Source: Mycolicibacterium sediminis
GTDB taxonomy: Bacteria > Actinomycetota > Actinomycetes > Mycobacteriales > Mycobacteriaceae
DNA length: 64,000 bases
Direction: 5' to 3'
NCBI RefSeq assembly: GCF_010731735.1
Contig: NZ_AP022588.1
Location: 6,014,001 to 6,078,000, forward strand
The number at the start of each line of letters is the position of its first letter. Within the stretch, counting starts at the first letter, position 1. Of this stretch, positions 15,075 to 23,646 are shown piece by piece. The position numbers were made by a program, and so were the translations under genes. Under the pieces are notes generated by a model, which ran no database searches, was not told where the DNA came from, and was given only the letters and a program-made list of their open reading frames with translations.

Positions 15075-16540
15075 CCGAGTCGCCTGCGACCTCCACGCCG
15101 TCGCTGCGCCTGCGCGTCGTCGTCGTCACCCTCGGTCTGCTGACGATCCTGCTGATCCTGCTGGGCGTCACCATCGACCTGGTGGTCGGCGCGCAGGCCC
15201 GTCGGGATCTCAACGACCGGCTGCAGACCACCGTGTCGCGTGCCGACGGCCTCGTGCTCGAAGGCGCGTCACCGGCCCGACTCCTCGCGGAGATCGGAGG
15301 CGGCGAGATACGGGCGCGACTGATCACCCCCGGCGGAACGACTTACGGCGATCCCGCCGTCCCGACCGATCTGCCCGAGGGACCGCGCCCGCCACGCCCA
15401 CCGGGTCCGCCGCCGGGGCCGCCGGACCAGGCGCCCGGCGGGCCGACGGGACCCCGTCCACCGCGTCCGCCCACTCCCCCCGACGCCACCGCCACGAGCA
15501 TCGACCACCGGCTGCCCGACGGTGGGCGCCTGCTCCTGGTCGCAGACACCACCGCGACGACGGCGCTGCTGAGCCAGCTGCGGGTCATCGTGGTGGCGTC
15601 CTCGATCGGCGTGCTGCTCGTCGCCGCCGCTGGACTCGCCCTGCTGGTGCGGACGGCGATGCGCCCACTGGACCGTCTCAGCGCGGTCGCCGAGTCCATC
15701 ACGTCCGGCAACCGGGGCAGAAGGATCCGACCCGACCGTCCGCATACCGAGTTGGGCCGCGCCGCAGCGGCTTTCGACACCATGCTCGACGCTCTCGAGG
15801 ACTCCGAGCGCCGCGCCCGGCACGCCGCGGACGTCGCGGAGCAGGCCGATGCGTCCACCCGACGGTTCCTGGCCGATGCCGCGCACGAACTCCGCACCCC
15901 CATCGCGGGCATCCAGGCCGGCGCGGAGCAGATCGCCGCGTCGGCCATCCAGCACGTCGACGATCCCGACGCCGACGCCCAGCGTCACCGCGCCGACCTG
16001 GTACTGACCGAGGCCCGCAGGGCAGGCCGCCTCGTCTCGGACATGTTGGACCTCGGGCGGATCGACGCGGGCCTGCACATGGACGTCCGTCGGTGCGACC
16101 TCGTCGCGCTCGCCGACGCCGAACGTCAGCGCACCGCGCTCCTCGCCCCGTCGCTCACCGTCACCCTGACCGGCGACCCGGCGGTGAGCGTCGACGTCGA
16201 CGCGATCCGGATCGCCCAGATCCTTGCGAATCTCGCCGACAACGCGCGACGGCACACCCCGGCCGGTGGCTCGGTCGTCTTCGACGTCCGCCGAACGGGT
16301 TCGACGGCACGGCTGACGGTCACCGACACCGGCAACGGCGTCCCCGAGGACCAGTGCGAGCGGATCTTCGACCGACTGGTGCGGCTCGACGACGCGCGGT
16401 CGCGGGATCGCGGCGGCGCGGGCCTGGGACTGTCGATCGCACGGGCGCTCGCACGGGCGCACGGCGGTGACCTGGTGTGCGAGGCGTACCGACCGGGCGC
16501 CCGGTTCACCCTGACCCTGCCGGCCCTGCTCGGACGGTGA
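15071..16540 (+). CDS. two-component sensor histidine kinase with Pro-rich outer loop
   Basis: A 489-residue kinase with membrane helices at about 14-40 and 171-193. The loop between them is outside the cell and contains a striking proline tract at about 102-138 (PRPPRPPGPPPGPP and similar). A HAMP domain follows, then the dimer/phospho-acceptor domain with H272 in ADAAHELRTP, and the ATPase domain with NLADNARRH (N box), DTGNGVPED (G1) and GAGLGLSIARAL (G2). The signal is probably envelope related. It is coupled to the upstream response regulator by a four-base overlap. Its tail meets the convergent modC gene directly. Confidence 0.92.
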   Translation: MTESPATSTPSLRLRVVVVTLGLLTILLILLGVTIDLVVGAQARRDLNDRLQTTVSRADGLVLEGASPARLLAEIGGGEIRARLITPGGTTYGDPAVPTDLPEGPRPPRPPGPPPGPPDQAPGGPTGPRPPRPPTPPDATATSIDHRLPDGGRLLLVADTTATTALLSQLRVIVVASSIGVLLVAAAGLALLVRTAMRPLDRLSAVAESITSGNRGRRIRPDRPHTELGRAAAAFDTMLDALEDSERRARHAADVAEQADASTRRFLADAAHELRTPIAGIQAGAEQIAASAIQHVDDPDADAQRHRADLVLTEARRAGRLVSDMLDLGRIDAGLHMDVRRCDLVALADAERQRTALLAPSLTVTLTGDPAVSVDVDAIRIAQILANLADNARRHTPAGGSVVFDVRRTGSTARLTVTDTGNGVPEDQCERIFDRLVRLDDARSRDRGGAGLGLSIARALARAHGGDLVCEAYRPGARFTLTLPALLGR

Positions 16541-17620
16541 CTACCCGGCCGGGGAGGGATGCAGGCCCACCTCGTGGGCCTTCACGGCGAAGTACACCGT
16601 CAGCCCGGGCACGAGATCGAGGTCGGCGACGGCGGCAGCCGTCACGTCCGCGCTGAGGCCGGGGGCCCCATCCGGTTGATCGGCACCGCGGATGCGGACG
16701 GTGTTTCCGTGGACGTCCATCTCGGCGATCGTCACCTCGAGCACGTTGCGTGGACTCGCGTGCGGCCGGTCGAGGTGCACCGACACCGCCCCCGGGGTGA
16801 ACAGCGCGACGGCCGGCGAGCCCGGAGGCAGCTCACCGGATCCGAAGATGGCGGCGCCCCAAAGCGTGTGGAGCACGCCCGGCTCCGCCATGGTGCCCGA
16901 GATCAGGTTGACCCCGGCCAGCCGCGCCGCGAACGCGCTGCGGGGCGAGGTGAGGACGTCGCGCACGGGCCCTGCTTCGACCACCCTGCCGTTCTCGACG
17001 ACGATCACCTTCGTGGCGATCGCCAGCGCGTCGAGCAGGTCGTGGGTCACCATGACCGCGGTGCGTCGGTCGTCCCGGAGGACCTCGCGCAGCAGTCGCC
17101 GAAGCGACGGCGCGGCGGTCACGTCGAGGGCGGACATCGGTTCGTCGAGCAGCAGGATCCGTGGTTCCGCCGCCAGAGCACGGGCGACGGCGACCCGCTG
17201 CGCCTGACCGCCCGAGAGTTGCGATGGCCTGCGATCGGCGAGGTGTTCGGCATCCACGGCACGCAGCCACCGCTGAGCCGCCGCGGCGGCGCGAGACCTC
17301 CCCTGCCCCTTGCTGCGTGGCGCATAGGCGACGTTCCGCGAAACCGTCATGTGCGGGAACAGCAGCGCCTGCTGAGCGAGCATCGCGACGCCGCGCGCGT
17401 GTGGCGGGACGAAGATCCCCGAGCGGGTGTCGGTGACGACGGTGTCACCGATCGCGACCGTCCCCTCGTCGGGGCGCAGCAGCCCGGCGATCAGCGCCAG
17501 CAGCGTGGACTTACCCGCCCCATTGGGTCCGAGGACGGCTAGCACCTCCCCGTCATCGAGCGTGACGTCGAAGTCGGCGTCCCGCTGCGCCAAGCGGGCG
17601 TTCAACCGAAGGGCACTCAC
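16541..17620 (-). CDS. modC: molybdate ABC transporter ATP-binding protein
   Basis: A 359-residue ATPase from GTG 17620, whose start overlaps the modB stop (GTGA). Walker A is GPNGAGKST (about 31-39), the Q-loop is in MLAQQALLFPH, the ABC signature is LSGGQAQRVAVARALA, Walker B is ILLLDEPMSALD and the switch His is in MVTHD. The last 70 residues (ITIAEMDVHGNTVRIRG-like region and SADVTAAAVADLDLVPG) form a TOBE/Mop domain that binds oxyanion. It powers molybdate or tungstate uptake together with ModB and ModA, and is the last gene of the operon. Confidence 0.9.
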   Translation of the reverse strand: MSALRLNARLAQRDADFDVTLDDGEVLAVLGPNGAGKSTLLALIAGLLRPDEGTVAIGDTVVTDTRSGIFVPPHARGVAMLAQQALLFPHMTVSRNVAYAPRSKGQGRSRAAAAAQRWLRAVDAEHLADRRPSQLSGGQAQRVAVARALAAEPRILLLDEPMSALDVTAAPSLRRLLREVLRDDRRTAVMVTHDLLDALAIATKVIVVENGRVVEAGPVRDVLTSPRSAFAARLAGVNLISGTMAEPGVLHTLWGAAIFGSGELPPGSPAVALFTPGAVSVHLDRPHASPRNVLEVTIAEMDVHGNTVRIRGADQPDGAPGLSADVTAAAVADLDLVPGLTVYFAVKAHEVGLHPSPAG

Positions 17621-18429
17621 GCCGGACCCGCCAATCGCCGTGACGCCGACGCGACGACGATGAGCGCGGCCACGACGATCAGCAGCAGCGAGAGTGCCAC
17701 GGCTGCATCGGGATCGGTCTCGCGCTGCAGGTAGATCTCCAGGGGCAGTGTCCTGGTTACGCCCTGCAGCGAGCCCGCGAAGGTGAGCGTCGCACCGAAC
17801 TCGCCGAGCGATCGCGCGAACGCCAGTACGGCACCTGACATCAGACCCGGGAGGACGAGCGGCAGCGTGACGGTTCGCAGCACCGTCGTCGGCCGCGCAC
17901 CCAGGGTCGCGGCGATGTCCTCGTACCGCCCGCCCGCCGAGCGCAACGCGCCCTCGAGGCTGACCACCAGGAACGGCAGTGACACGAACGACTGTGCCAG
18001 CACCACGGCGGTGGTCGTGAACGCGATGCGGACGCCGAGCGTCTCCAGATGCTGACCGAGTAGCCCCATGCGGCCGAACGTGTAGAGCAGCGCGATGCCG
18101 CCCACCACCGGCGGCAGGACGAGCGGCAGCAACACCAGGGCCCGCAGAACCGACTGCCCGCGAAAGCTCGCCCGCGCCAATACGACTGCCATCGGCACGC
18201 CCAGCAGGATGCACACCACGGTGCTCGCCGACGCGGTCTTCAGGCTCAGCAGCAGCGCCGCTCGGGACGACTCCGAGGTGATCAACGGGATGAAGTCCGC
18301 CCAGTCGATCTTGAGCAGGATCGCGACCAGCGGAACGACGACGAGCAGCGCCCCGACCGCCGCGGGCAGGTACATCCAGGCGGGGAGACCGACTGCGGTC
18401 AAGCCACCCGGCTTGGGGCCACGCCTCAC
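17617..18429 (-). CDS. modB: molybdate ABC transporter permease
   Basis: A 270-residue permease. I start it at GTG 18429 because this codon overlaps the modA stop; the open frame further upstream is antisense text. Five to six membrane helices are visible, starting MYLPAAVGALLVVVPLVAILL. The cytoplasmic EAA loop that contacts ModC is EGALRSAGGRYEDIAATLGARPTTVLRTVTLPLVLPGL (given here only as landmark: EDIAATLGA at about 165-173). It forms the membrane channel of the importer. The ORF overlaps modC by four bases. Confidence 0.88.
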   Translation of the reverse strand: MRRGPKPGGLTAVGLPAWMYLPAAVGALLVVVPLVAILLKIDWADFIPLITSESSRAALLLSLKTASASTVVCILLGVPMAVVLARASFRGQSVLRALVLLPLVLPPVVGGIALLYTFGRMGLLGQHLETLGVRIAFTTTAVVLAQSFVSLPFLVVSLEGALRSAGGRYEDIAATLGARPTTVLRTVTLPLVLPGLMSGAVLAFARSLGEFGATLTFAGSLQGVTRTLPLEIYLQRETDPDAAVALSLLLIVVAALIVVASASRRLAGPA

Positions 18430-19217
18430 GGGCCGGAGAAGCCGGCGTCGGCCAGCACCCTCTGGCCGTCGGCGCCGGTGACGAGGTCGACGAACGCGCC
18501 TGCAGCCGCGGCGTTCTGGGCGCTCGTCAGCACCGTGATGGGGTAGGTGTTCACGGCGTCGCTCGACTCCGGGAACTCGACTGCGGTGACCTCGTCGCCT
18601 GCGCCCTTGGCGTCGGTGACGTACACGAGCCCGGCGTCCGCCTGCCCGGAAGTGATCTTGCCGAGCACGTCGGTCACCGCGGACTCCTCGCTCACCGGCG
18701 TCAACGTCACGCCGGTCGCGTCCTCGACCTTCTTCGTGGCGGACCCGCACGGCACCTGGGGCGCGCACACCACCACGGATACACCAGGTTTCGCCAGATC
18801 GGCGAATGAGGCGACGCCCTTGGGGTTGCCGGGGGGCGTCACGATGGTCAACGTGTTCGTGGCGAAGTTCACCGGGTCACCGGGGAGCAGACCGGCGTCG
18901 ACGGCCTTCGTCATGTTCTTTTCGTCGGCCGACGCGAAGACGTCGGCGGGCGCTCCCTGCGTCAGCTGGGTGACCAGGTCCGAGGATCCCGCGAAGTTGA
19001 AGGTGACGGTGGTTCCCGGGTGCGCGGACTCGAACTGCTCGCCGAGCGTGGTGAAGGTCGACTTCAGCGAGGCGGCGGCGAAGACGGTGAGGTCGCCGGT
19101 CACATCGGACGAACTCGTCGTCGACGAGGACGCGGAATCCGACCCCGAACCCGAGCACCCGGCGACCAGGGCTGCGGCGCCGATCACTGCGAGCGCGATG
19201 CGGGCCGTGCGATTCAC
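18426..19217 (-). CDS. modA: molybdate-binding lipoprotein
   Basis: A 263-residue periplasmic binding protein. The lipobox is LVAGC with the acylated Cys at 21, followed by a Ser/Thr-rich tether. The fold starts GDLTVFAAASLKSTFTTLGEQFE, the typical ModA opening in which the Ala-Ala-Ser and Ser residues bind the oxyanion; GSSDLVTQLTQGAPADVFASAD and QADAGLVYVTDA are further family motifs. It captures molybdate outside the membrane and hands it to ModB. Start GTG 19217 overlaps the stop of the regulator gene upstream. Confidence 0.92.
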   Translation of the reverse strand: MNRTARIALAVIGAAALVAGCSGSGSDSASSSTTSSSDVTGDLTVFAAASLKSTFTTLGEQFESAHPGTTVTFNFAGSSDLVTQLTQGAPADVFASADEKNMTKAVDAGLLPGDPVNFATNTLTIVTPPGNPKGVASFADLAKPGVSVVVCAPQVPCGSATKKVEDATGVTLTPVSEESAVTDVLGKITSGQADAGLVYVTDAKGAGDEVTAVEFPESSDAVNTYPITVLTSAQNAAAAGAFVDLVTGADGQRVLADAGFSGP

Positions 19218-19621
19218 GAGCTTCCCCCAGGGGTTTCGACGATGACGGTGGTCGCCTTGACGACGGCGACGGCGAGCTTGCCGGGTTCGAGACCCAGCTC
19301 CGCGGCGGACGAGCTACTCATCAGCGAGACGACCGTGAACGGACCGCACTGCATCTGCACCTCGGCCATCACGCCGTCGGCGGTCACCTTGGTGACGAGT
19401 CCGACGAACCGGTTGCGGGCCGAGCTGGCGATGCCCAGCGGATCGTGCGGCGGTTCGGCGTGCGACCTGGCGAACTCGGCCAGCACGTCGCCCCTGATGA
19501 CCTTCCGGCCGGACTCGTCCTTCTCCGCGGCGAGGGCACCGGAGTCGATCCAGCGGCGCACCGTGTCGTCGCTGACGCCGAGCAGGGACGCGGCGTCCCG
19601 GATCCGAATGGACGACAGCAT
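19214..19621 (-). CDS. HTH regulator with Mop/TOBE molybdate-binding domain (ModE-like)
   Basis: A 135-residue protein from ATG 19621, chosen because GGGAGGGG lies just upstream; in-frame codons further 5' would add 26 residues. Residues about 1-50 are a MerR/excisionase-type helix-turn-helix (IRIRDAASLLGVSDDTVRRWIDSG). Residues about 66-132 are one Mop domain (SSARNRFVGLVTKVTADGVMAEVQM, then SLMSSSSAAELGLEPGKLAVAVVKATTVIVE) that binds molybdate. It is the first gene of the modABC operon and probably represses it when molybdate is bound. A perfect palindrome lies 20 bases upstream. Confidence 0.85.
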   Translation of the reverse strand: MLSSIRIRDAASLLGVSDDTVRRWIDSGALAAEKDESGRKVIRGDVLAEFARSHAEPPHDPLGIASSARNRFVGLVTKVTADGVMAEVQMQCGPFTVVSLMSSSSAAELGLEPGKLAVAVVKATTVIVETPGGSS

Positions 19622-19640
19622 CGACCCCTCCCGTTCGCAA

Positions 19641-19658
19641 GATCCGCAGATGCGGATC
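19641..19658. promoter_or_regulatory. palindromic operator upstream of the mod operon
   Basis: GATCCGCAGATGCGGATC is an 8-base perfect inverted repeat with a two-base centre, located 20 bases before the regulator ATG. On the minus strand a TTGACG and a TATTTG-like -10 region precede it. It is the likely site of the ModE-like protein. Confidence 0.65.
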
Positions 19659-19743
19659 AAATAGGTCTTGGAAGCAGCATATGCGTCAACCTGGGGCATA
19701 GTGCACCCCGGGTGAACCAGACGGAGCGTCGACGAGCGTGGGC

Positions 19744-21900
19744 TCAGCGGTGCTCGGCGGGCCGGTACTCCAGTTCGTGGCGGATCAGGCGAGAACTGTT
19801 TGTGACCACGGCCACCGAGGACGCGTTGTGAAGGATGGCGGCGAGCACCGGGGACAGCGCACCGCCCGCGCCGAGCAGCAGGCCGAAGGCGTTGACCGCG
19901 ATCGCCATGGCGTAGTTCTGTTGGATGACCTCGACCGCCCGCCCGCCGAGCGCACGGACGTCGAGCAGTCGGCGTAGGTCGTCGCCGGCCAGTGCGACGT
20001 CGGCGGTCTCCACTGCGACATCGGTGCCGCCCAACCCCATGGCGATGCCGATGTCGGCCGCGGCCAGCGCCGGGGCGTCGTTGATCCCGTCACCGACCAT
20101 CGCGACGACGTAGCCCGCCTCGCGCAGCGCGTGGACCACTTCGAGCTTCTCCTCCGGCAGCACCTCAGCGCGCCACTCGGTGATGCCCAGCGCCTCCGCG
20201 ACGGCGCGCGCGGTCTGCGGATGGTCGCCGGTCAACATGACGATGCGGCGAACGCCGTTCTTCCGCAGCGCCTCCAGCACCGGAAGCGCCTCCGGGCGGA
20301 TCTCGTCGCGCAGGCTGATCAGCCCCACCAACTCGCCGTCGACCGCCAGCAGCAGCGGGGTCTCGGCCTCTGCGCGCAACTTGACCACCCATCGCGCGGC
20401 GTCGTCGTATACGTGCACGCTCTCCTGAGCCAGGAGCGCCGGGCTGCCCAGCAGGAGGGTCTGCCCGTCTGCCCGCGTGCGCATCCCGAGACCGACGAGC
20501 ACCTCGCACTCCTCGTGCGGCGGAATCGTGATGTGCCGCTCCTCGGTGGACCGAATCACCGCTTCTGCCAACGGATGTCGCGAGTGGATCTCCGAGGACG
20601 CCGCATAGGCGAGCACCCGCTCGGGCGGCCAGTCGTCGTGGAAGCTGACGACGTTGGTCACCACCGGACGGCCGCGCGTCAGCGTCCCGGTCTTGTCGAA
20701 GACGACCGCGTCGAGGCGGCCCGCCTCCTCGAGGTGTGCGCCGCCCTTGATAAGGATGCCGCGACGGGCGCCGTTGCCGATGGCGGCGCTGATCGCCGTC
20801 GGCGTCGACAGGCCGACCGCACACGGGCAGGCGACCAGCAGCATGGTCATCGCCCGACGTACGTCACCGGTGACCACCAGCGTCAGCGCCGACACGAGGA
20901 ACGACAGCGGGACGAAGCGCCGGGAGAAGTTCTCACCCACCGTCTGGATCGGCGCCCGGTGGTGCTGAGCCTCCTCGACCCTGGTGATGATTCGCCCGAT
21001 CGCGGTGTCGCGGCCCACGGCGGCCGCCTCGACCACCAGGCGGCCGCGGACGACGACCGAGCCGGCGTGCACCCACGCCCCGGCGACGACGGTGACCGGC
21101 AGGGTCTCGCCGGTTATCGCCGACTGGTCGACGATGGCCTCTCCGTCGGTGACGGTGCCGTCCACGGGAATCGCCACCTGTTCGTGCACGATCACCCGGT
21201 CGCCCACGCCGACGTCGTCCAGCGACACCTGCACCTCGGTGCCGTCGGGCAGCTGTGTCCACGCGGTGTCCTGATTGCCCTGCAGCAGGTTGGCTATCGC
21301 ACGTCGGGTACGACGCAGTGTCAGATCCTGGAGGTACTCGCCGATGTTGAGCAGCCACAGCACCGTCAACGCGACGACGTTCTCGCGCAGCACCAGGCTG
21401 GCGATGGTCGCAGCCGACACCAGGAGATCGGTGCCCGCGGACTTGCCGCCGCGCAGCGAGCGGAGGGCTCCGCGCAGGAAGGGATAGCCGGTGACGATCG
21501 TCGCTCCGGTCGCGAACAGTCGCGAGGTGGTCCCGAGGAGCGGCGGCCGCCGGAGCCCGTAGCGCCGGACGCCCAGCAGCGCGAGCGCGGTTCCGCCGAC
21601 GACGATGCGCAGGACGTCGGCGTTGCGGATGTCCGCCGATCGCGGCGTGAGCGCGGTCCCGGTTGGGACGACGTGTCGCGAGCCATCGATGGCGTCCAGG
21701 AGTGCCGACGTGTCGCACCCTCGCGGGGCGTACCAGACGACCACCGATCCGGTTCGCGGGTAGGCGTGCACGGTGCGGACGCCCGCCACCTGATCGACTG
21801 CGTTCTCGATGGCTACGGCACGGATCGTCGCTGACCGGAGCCAGGGCACCCGAACCCGGATTCGGCCAGCAGCGTCGGACAGGACTGTCAGATCCTGCAC
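19744..21900 (-). CDS. ctpC: P1B-type metal-exporting ATPase CtpC
   Basis: A 718-residue ATPase from GTG 21900, the same length as M. tuberculosis CtpC; the open frame further up overlaps pacL and is not used. Landmarks: TGE phosphatase loop (SAITGETLPV), the membrane CPC metal motif at about 358-360 (VACPCAVGLS), the phosphorylated D402 (FDKTGTLT), the P1B His-Pro motif (SRHPLAEAV) and MVGDGINDAPAL hinge. CtpC exports zinc or manganese from the cytoplasm; in M. tuberculosis it protects against zinc in macrophages. The N-terminus lacks a CxxC metal domain, and that task falls to PacL, whose gene ends four bases upstream. Confidence 0.93.
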   Translation of the reverse strand: MQDLTVLSDAAGRIRVRVPWLRSATIRAVAIENAVDQVAGVRTVHAYPRTGSVVVWYAPRGCDTSALLDAIDGSRHVVPTGTALTPRSADIRNADVLRIVVGGTALALLGVRRYGLRRPPLLGTTSRLFATGATIVTGYPFLRGALRSLRGGKSAGTDLLVSAATIASLVLRENVVALTVLWLLNIGEYLQDLTLRRTRRAIANLLQGNQDTAWTQLPDGTEVQVSLDDVGVGDRVIVHEQVAIPVDGTVTDGEAIVDQSAITGETLPVTVVAGAWVHAGSVVVRGRLVVEAAAVGRDTAIGRIITRVEEAQHHRAPIQTVGENFSRRFVPLSFLVSALTLVVTGDVRRAMTMLLVACPCAVGLSTPTAISAAIGNGARRGILIKGGAHLEEAGRLDAVVFDKTGTLTRGRPVVTNVVSFHDDWPPERVLAYAASSEIHSRHPLAEAVIRSTEERHITIPPHEECEVLVGLGMRTRADGQTLLLGSPALLAQESVHVYDDAARWVVKLRAEAETPLLLAVDGELVGLISLRDEIRPEALPVLEALRKNGVRRIVMLTGDHPQTARAVAEALGITEWRAEVLPEEKLEVVHALREAGYVVAMVGDGINDAPALAAADIGIAMGLGGTDVAVETADVALAGDDLRRLLDVRALGGRAVEVIQQNYAMAIAVNAFGLLLGAGGALSPVLAAILHNASSVAVVTNSSRLIRHELEYRPAEHR

Positions 21901-21904
21901 GTCG

Positions 21905-22189
21905 TCAGTGGTCGTGGTCGTGTGGGGCTTCTCCGACGACGGGCGGCGCCACCTCTTCGCCAATGCGTTCGCGGGCCTCGGCGACGACGTCGGCGACGCT
22001 GAGTCGCGCGGACTCGGCGCCCTCCTCGGCCTTGCGCACTCCCCTGAGCGCGAGTGCGGTGGTCGACACGGCGGCCTCGCGGACCGGAGCCTTCGCGTAT
22101 GCCTTGCGCAGCGCCTCGTAGGCGGCGACTCCCACGACTCCCGTCACGACCGTGCCGGCAGCCTTGGCCACCAATCCTCCGAGAAGCAT
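21905..22189 (-). CDS. pacL1: PacL-type (DUF1490) metal chaperone of CtpC
   Basis: A 94-residue protein. The N-terminal 25 residues (LLGGLVAKAAGTVVTGVVGVAAYEAL) insert in the membrane; a basic, helical middle follows (RKAEEGAESARLSVADVVAEARERIGEE); the C-terminus ends APHDHDH, the metal-binding tail of the DUF1490/PacL family. In M. tuberculosis PacL1 stabilises CtpC in membrane platforms and binds zinc through this tail. I use ATG 22189 because AAAGGG lies seven bases upstream; GTG 22195 is possible. A TAGATT -10 element is at 22229-22234. It shares an operon with ctpC. Confidence 0.88.
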   Translation of the reverse strand: MLLGGLVAKAAGTVVTGVVGVAAYEALRKAYAKAPVREAAVSTTALALRGVRKAEEGAESARLSVADVVAEARERIGEEVAPPVVGEAPHDHDH

Positions 22190-22312
22190 TGCCACCCTTT
22201 CAGCCGCGAGCCCGATCAGTTCTGGCCCAATCTAGCGGTTGTCGAGCCGCTGAACACGTGCGTCTTGGGGCATGCAACGACGGGGAGACAGCGATCCCAC
22301 CGTTCTCAGACG

Positions 22313-23269
22313 TCAGTGCACGCCCGCTTCGGGGGACGTGGAGGGCAGGCTCGACACCCAGGGGCTGGACCCGGAACCGTGCGAGTCCGACGCCTGAGTG
22401 TCCGAGACGTATCCGGGCGGCATGTGCTCGCTGCGCTGAGCCGACGGGTCGACCACCGGCTGCGGGCCGGGCGGCATGCCGTGCTCCGTCTGCGGCCCAT
22501 ACCCGTAGCCCGGCTGGAGTCCATAGCCCGGCAGCGCAGGGCCGTAGCCGGGATAGGCGTCCTCGTACCCGGTGAGGAGCTTGGCCGCGACGAACGCCGC
22601 TGCCTGGTCGGTGTACCCGGGAACGTAACCGTCGGTGTGTCCGCTCCACGAGTTGCCGGGACCGGCGTGACAGATCGGGTCGCCGGGGTTGCAGAAGTCC
22701 ATCGCCTTCGAGCCGAGCAAAGCACTGCGCGTCGCCACCGAGTCGCCGCCGCGGCCGATCACGTTGCCGAACGTGACCACTGCCGCAACGTTGTCTGCGT
22801 ACTCCGCGGCCAGGGATTTACCCAACCCCAGCGGGACACCGCCGACGGGCACCCCGGCCACGAGGTCGATCACGGTAGCGCCCTGCGAGTAACCGCCCAG
22901 AACGATCTTGGTGTCGGGACAGGCGGACGCCGTGGACTCCACCCGCGACACGACGTCCTTGGCACCGCCGCGACCGTCCAGCTGCAGCTTGCCCGCCGAG
23001 TAGTCCACCGGGTAGGTCCTGATGTTCAGCGAGCCGGCCTGCTGGCGCAGTGAGCCGACGAGTGCATCGCCGACCACCCCCATGCCGTCGGGCTCGTCGG
23101 TACCCCGCGCGAAGATGACCTCGGCGTCGGGACAGTCGTCGGCGGATGCCATTGGAGCGCCGCCCAGGATGGCGAGCGGGATCGCAGCGACGATTGACGC
23201 AGTCGCGGCGAGACCGAAGAAGCGACGCGCATCGTTGGTATGCGGGCTACGCACCCGGCGATCGACCAT
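22313..23269 (-). CDS. secreted cutinase-family esterase
   Basis: A 318-residue precursor with a long N-terminal signal sequence (hydrophobic about 17-38, cleavage after MASA at about 43). The alpha/beta-hydrolase core has S128 in GGYSQG, D197 in CNPGDPIC and H211 in WSGHTDG, plus the disulfide cysteines of cutinases (DCPDAEVIFARGT opening). About 95 C-terminal residues are an added Pro/Gly/Tyr-rich tail (YPGYGPALPGYGLQPGYGYG), which may bind the envelope. Mycobacterial members hydrolyse lipid esters rather than cutin. No Shine-Dalgarno precedes the ATG at 23269. It is a single-gene unit. Confidence 0.88.
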   Translation of the reverse strand: MVDRRVRSPHTNDARRFFGLAATASIVAAIPLAILGGAPMASADDCPDAEVIFARGTDEPDGMGVVGDALVGSLRQQAGSLNIRTYPVDYSAGKLQLDGRGGAKDVVSRVESTASACPDTKIVLGGYSQGATVIDLVAGVPVGGVPLGLGKSLAAEYADNVAAVVTFGNVIGRGGDSVATRSALLGSKAMDFCNPGDPICHAGPGNSWSGHTDGYVPGYTDQAAAFVAAKLLTGYEDAYPGYGPALPGYGLQPGYGYGPQTEHGMPPGPQPVVDPSAQRSEHMPPGYVSDTQASDSHGSGSSPWVSSLPSTSPEAGVH

Positions 23270-23519
23270 TGCCGGATTTTACCCGCGCATCGAGGTGTGT
23301 CCAGCCCGGTGAACTGCGCGTACGGAGTCAGCATCGCCGAGACGCCGATGGTCGCGTGTGCCGGCAGGCAAAGGGCGACCCACCGCGAACGGTCGGGATC
23401 GGTGACGAATCACGTGCTGAGCCGTGCGAGGTGAATGTTCCCGCTCGGCGAGAAGGGCACTACTGCGCCGCACGCCGTCATCGTTCGTTGACGCGCCCCG
23501 GCGCGATGCCGTCGAACTG

Positions 23520-23595
23520 TGGTGGAGCTAGGGAGAATCGAACTCCCGACCTACTCGATGCGAACGAGTCGCGCTACCAACTGCGCCATAGCCCC
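23520..23595 (-). tRNA. tRNA-Ala (anticodon CGC)
   Basis: The minus strand folds as a full cloverleaf of 76 bases with encoded CCA: acceptor GGGGCTA pairing with TAGCTCC, anticodon stem ACTCG/CGAGT around the loop TTCGCAT, and the T arm GGGAG-TTCGATT-CTCCC. The anticodon CGC reads GCG alanine codons, which are common in this genome. Confidence 0.95.
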
Positions 23596-23646
23596 TAGTG
23601 CCGGTTCAGGTTATCAGTCACCGCGCCCGACGAGAAAACGGCCGCG

